This document shows positions 13,155 to 14,396 of a stretch of DNA of 14,396 nucleotides, piece by piece. Each line of letters begins with the position of its first letter. The first letter of the stretch is position 1. The position numbers were made by a program, and so were the translations under genes. The stretch is from Absicoccus intestinalis (GTDB lineage: Bacteria; Bacillota_I; Bacilli_A; Erysipelotrichales; Erysipelotrichaceae). Location: positions 1-14,396 of the forward strand of contig NZ_JALBUS010000028.1 of the NCBI RefSeq assembly GCF_033971885.1, given 5' to 3'. The notes below the pieces were generated by a model. It was not told the DNA's origin. It saw only the letters and a list, made by a program, of their open reading frames with translations, and made no database searches.

Positions 13155-14201
13155 ATGAAAGCATGTGTACTTGTAGCTCCAAAAACGTATGAAGTAAAAG
13201 ATATACCAGTTCCTGAATTAAAAGATGGACAAGTTTTGTTACGCGTATTGACTGCTGCGATTTGTGTCAATGATGTCCGTGATTATCAAGGAGAAAATAA
13301 ATTTTCTTACCCTCATATCGGCGGACATGAATATTGTGCGGTTGTTGAAAAAATCGGACCGAATGTAAACGAAAACCTAATCCATGTGGGTGATCATGTC
13401 ATTAATTATATTATTGATGATTGTGGTATTTGTGACGATTGTAAACACGGACATGAAAATATTTGTAGCGAATTCATGAATGGACTGAACTACAACAATC
13501 CCAATGGATATTCTGGTTTTTATGGATTTGCGGAATATGCGGTAGCGGATGCTCGTGATTTGTATGTATATCCAAAAGAAACGCCTTCGGATGTAGCTTC
13601 TTTAACCGAACCATTAGCTTGTGTCATCAATAGTATCCAGCGTACACCCATCAAAATGGGCGATGATGTCGTTGTTTTAGGTGGCGGTGTCATGGGATTG
13701 CTTCACGTGATTTGCGCTAAAAAACAAGGTGCTCGAGTCATTGTAAGTGAAGTAAATCCAGAACGTGCAGCCGTTGCTCGTCAATTGGGAGCCGATGTAA
13801 CCATCAATCCAATGGAATCGGATGCGGTTCAACAAATTAAGGATCTAACCAATGGACGAGGCGCCAATGTTGTCTTTAATACCACAGCCATACCAGCTGT
13901 TGCTGCGCAAGCCATTGAAATGACCGCAAAGAGTGGTTACTGTAATATGTTCAGTTCGATTCATCCAAATAAACCGATTGAAGTCGATGCCGGTCGTCTA
14001 CATAAAGCAGAAATTTATGTGACAGGTACTCAGAATGGTACAAAAGAATCCTTCCGTCGTGCGATTGATTGCATCAGTAAAGGAATCCTAGATTTGAAAC
14101 CAGTTATTTCTAAAACGTATGCGCCAGAAGATATTGTAGAAGCCTTAGATTTTGCCGCAAGTCCAGAATCATATAAAGTATTGATCGAATTTTCAAAATA
14201 G
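13155..14201 (+). CDS. Zinc-dependent medium-chain alcohol dehydrogenase (polyol/sugar-phosphate type)
   Basis: This is a 348-residue MDR dehydrogenase of the sorbitol/threonine dehydrogenase branch, acting on secondary alcohols with NAD(P). Catalytic zinc candidates are Cys37 (AAICVND), His58-Glu59 (GGHEYC) and Glu152 (TEPLAC). The structural zinc site is complete: Cys90, 93, 96 and 104 in CGICDDCKHGHENIC. The Rossmann motif is GGGVMG (176-181), and Glu199 at the end of the second strand points to NAD(H). CVND replaces the usual CG/HSD after the first ligand. AAAGGA at 13138-13143 precedes the ATG with a rather long spacer. It ends one base into the GGAGG of the aldolase gene. In this context a pentitol-, hexitol- or ketose-phosphate dehydrogenase is likely; a SorE-like role is possible, although SorE proteins are longer. 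Confidence 0.9.
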   Translation: MKACVLVAPKTYEVKDIPVPELKDGQVLLRVLTAAICVNDVRDYQGENKFSYPHIGGHEYCAVVEKIGPNVNENLIHVGDHVINYIIDDCGICDDCKHGHENICSEFMNGLNYNNPNGYSGFYGFAEYAVADARDLYVYPKETPSDVASLTEPLACVINSIQRTPIKMGDDVVVLGGGVMGLLHVICAKKQGARVIVSEVNPERAAVARQLGADVTINPMESDAVQQIKDLTNGRGANVVFNTTAIPAVAAQAIEMTAKSGYCNMFSSIHPNKPIEVDAGRLHKAEIYVTGTQNGTKESFRRAIDCISKGILDLKPVISKTYAPEDIVEALDFAASPESYKVLIEFSK

Positions 14202-14209
14202 GAGGGTCT

Positions 14210-14396
14210 ATGTTAGCGGATTTAAATGAAGTATTTCAAATAGCGAATGAAAAAAAGATTGCCATTGGTGCTTTCAATGTTGTCAATTTTGAGAATATCC
14301 AAGCCATTCTAGAAGCGGCAGAAACCTTAAATATGCCAACCATCTTAGCGTTTGCTCAGACGCATGAAGAAAATGATGTAGCCTATCTAGAAGAGA
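14210..14396 (+). CDS. Class II fructose/tagatose-bisphosphate aldolase, N-terminal part (partial)
   Basis: Only the first 62 codons lie in the window. IAIGAFNVVNFENIQAIL followed by AAETLNMPTILAFAQTH is the characteristic N-terminus of class II aldolases (FbaA, GatY, KbaY, IolJ, SorG). These zinc enzymes cleave ketose 1,6-bisphosphates to dihydroxyacetone phosphate and glyceraldehyde 3-phosphate. GGAGG at 14201-14205 with a four-base spacer fixes the ATG, eight bases after the ADH stop. The zinc ligands and the residues that distinguish subfamilies lie beyond the edge, so the stereospecificity is open. Confidence 0.88.
   Translation, partial: MLADLNEVFQIANEKKIAIGAFNVVNFENIQAILEAAETLNMPTILAFAQTHEENDVAYLEE

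Overview
The window looks like accessory chromosomal DNA from a low-GC Gram-positive bacterium of the Firmicutes, probably a gut Erysipelotrichia-type organism. The reasons are A+T-rich coding sequence, strong GGAGG ribosome binding sites, a perfect CcpA-type cre box, a split transketolase and a mannose-family PTS. The lineage is an inference, because no rRNA or other marker gene is present.

Layout. Positions 2-142 are the tail of an unrecognised gene, followed by a terminator. 284-859 is a histidine phosphatase that converges on a DeoR-family repressor (863-1624, minus) through a shared hairpin. The repressor is divergent from a two-gene operon (1744-3200) encoding an AlsE-like allulose-6-phosphate/ribulose-phosphate 3-epimerase and a short-chain dehydrogenase resembling sorbitol-6-phosphate dehydrogenases of sorbose operons. 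The divergent control region carries a perfect 16-bp palindrome. A second convergent terminator (3202-3232) separates this from a minus-strand operon: a PRD/EIIA-type PTS regulator (4333-6252), a membrane-anchored TPR-like protein and a small protein of unknown function. A 343-bp control region then leads to a long plus-strand cluster: PTS EIIA, EIIB, EIIC, EIID, an internal terminator, transketolase N and C halves, RpiB, a second terminator and control region, an AraM/EgsA-family (glycerol-1-phosphate dehydrogenase-like) protein, an intergenic segment with two strong hairpins, a zinc alcohol dehydrogenase, and the start of a class II fructose/tagatose-bisphosphate aldolase cut by the window end.

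How it may work. The PTS would import and phosphorylate a ketose or polyol. The dehydrogenases (SDR, zinc ADH, AraM-like) would oxidise or reduce the phosphorylated product. The epimerase, RpiB and the split transketolase would pass it into the pentose phosphate pathway, and the aldolase would finish the route to trioses. The gene set resembles a Lactobacillus-type L-sorbose (sor) operon joined to a pentose-phosphate module. The substrate cannot be read from the sequence.

The most useful non-coding observation is a family of related near-palindromic sites (consensus about TKCAYAAWGAYTRTGCA). They occur in front of both the PTS operon and the AraM-like gene, which suggests one regulator, most likely the divergent PRD protein, controls both promoters.
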